Origin: Photobacterium aquimaris
GTDB taxonomy: Bacteria; Pseudomonadota; Gammaproteobacteria; Enterobacterales; Vibrionaceae
DNA length: 34,985 nucleotides
Reading direction: 5' to 3'
NCBI RefSeq assembly: GCF_002954455.1
Contig: NZ_MSCC01000002.1
Location: 588,475 to 623,459 of the forward strand
Below are positions 34,659-34,985 of this stretch, piece by piece. The stretch's first letter is position 1; every line of letters starts with the position of its first letter. The notes under the pieces were generated by a model, which was given only the letters and a program-made list of their open reading frames with translations, did not search any database and was not told the DNA's origin. The position numbers were made by a program, and so were the translations under genes.

Positions 34659-34861
34659 CATGGCGTTATGTATTAGGTATTTGTAGGTCAACTAAAATCG
34701 ACCGTACTGAAGTAAAAGTTGCGCTTGAGTGGCTTGTTGTTCATGGCTATGTAAAAAAATCTATCGGTAAAAATGGAGAAATATGGGCTTTAACAACCGA
34801 GGGACGTAGCTTGTATTTAAGGATTATTTTTAAAAATGTGCAAGGTGGAGTACCTGTATAA
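34634..34861 (+). pseudogene. winged-helix regulator fragment without a start codon
   Basis: An open frame of 75 codons ends at TAA 34861. It contains TKIDRTEVKVALEWLVVHGY followed by VKKSIGKNGEIWALTTEGRSLY, which fits a winged helix-turn-helix: recognition helix then two-stranded wing. There is no ATG, GTG or TTG before the helix. It overlaps the end of the preceding gene in another frame. It is probably the C-terminal remainder of a regulator; an ATT start is a remote alternative. Confidence 0.4.
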
Positions 34862-34885
34862 CAAATAAGGATATGTGTCACACAG

Positions 34886-34908
34886 CCAACACCTATTTGA
34901 AGTGTTGG
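34886..34908. other. hairpin near the right edge
   Basis: CCAACAC (34886-34892) pairs with GTGTTGG (34902-34908). No T-run follows, so it is not a clear terminator. It could be an element end. I see nothing else up to 34985. Confidence 0.35.
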
Positions 34909-34985
34909 ACAAGCTTAAGCGAACTTACATAAGTAAATATTGAAAATATAATGGTAGTTAATGCTAAAAAGAAGGTAAGCGCATC

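Overview
This 35 kb window looks like chromosomal DNA of a low-GC marine gammaproteobacterium of the Vibrionaceae, most likely Photobacterium or a close relative. The pointers are an expanded tRNA cluster with repeated tRNA-Asn units, an E. coli-like norVW pair, a large secreted GH19-type chitinase with CBM5/12-like modules, a CorA transporter, and a giant adhesin with Ig-like, T1SS-143-like and RTX regions secreted by a LapBC/TolC-type machine. The genus is an inference; no rRNA or housekeeping marker is present.

Layout. 1-850: tRNA operon Ser(TGA)-Thr(TGT)-Tyr(GTA)-Asn(GTT), preceded by a damaged tRNA-Asn copy and flanked by matching 64-bp repeats. 848-1172: remnant of a metallophosphoesterase gene. 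1292-4173: a GNAT/FAD-oxidase protein whose frame runs into a methyltransferase frame through a perfect A AAA AAG heptamer; the pair may be one 960-residue protein made by -1 frameshifting, or a gene broken by a one-base deletion. 4302-7100: norW and norV behind a sigma-70-like promoter bracketed by two NsrR-like boxes. 7215-7910: a small membrane protein and a second, identical tRNA-Ser. 8056-24292 (minus strand): one adhesin operon in transcription order: 3265-residue adhesin, ABC exporter, HlyD-type adaptor, TolC-type channel, OmpA-type lipoprotein, PstS-like periplasmic protein. Spacings are short or overlapping except for the 83 bp between adaptor and channel. No LapD or LapG gene is present.

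24293-26814 is an accessory stretch: an IS200-like/REP-transposase remnant with terminal inverted repeats, an octanucleotide tandem repeat, a PAP2-like membrane gene with a probable frameshift, two very small membrane proteins, and a 62-residue protein that is a stand-alone paralogue of the adhesin N-terminus. 27202-30522 is the chitinase. 30651-31922 is corA with a long structured leader containing an 11-codon ORF that overlaps one arm of a perfect 8-bp stem. The right end (32237-34985) has small uncharacterised genes, a REP-like repeat array (33144-33621), a TTG-started gene of unknown function and a winged-helix gene remnant.

How it fits together: the adhesin operon gives type I secretion and surface attachment, the chitinase gives chitin degradation, and norVW gives nitric oxide detoxification. 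The best candidates for something undescribed are the GNAT-oxidase-methyltransferase frameshift gene, the stand-alone adhesin N-terminal module, and the corA leader. All calls come from reading the sequence and supplied translations; no database search was run.
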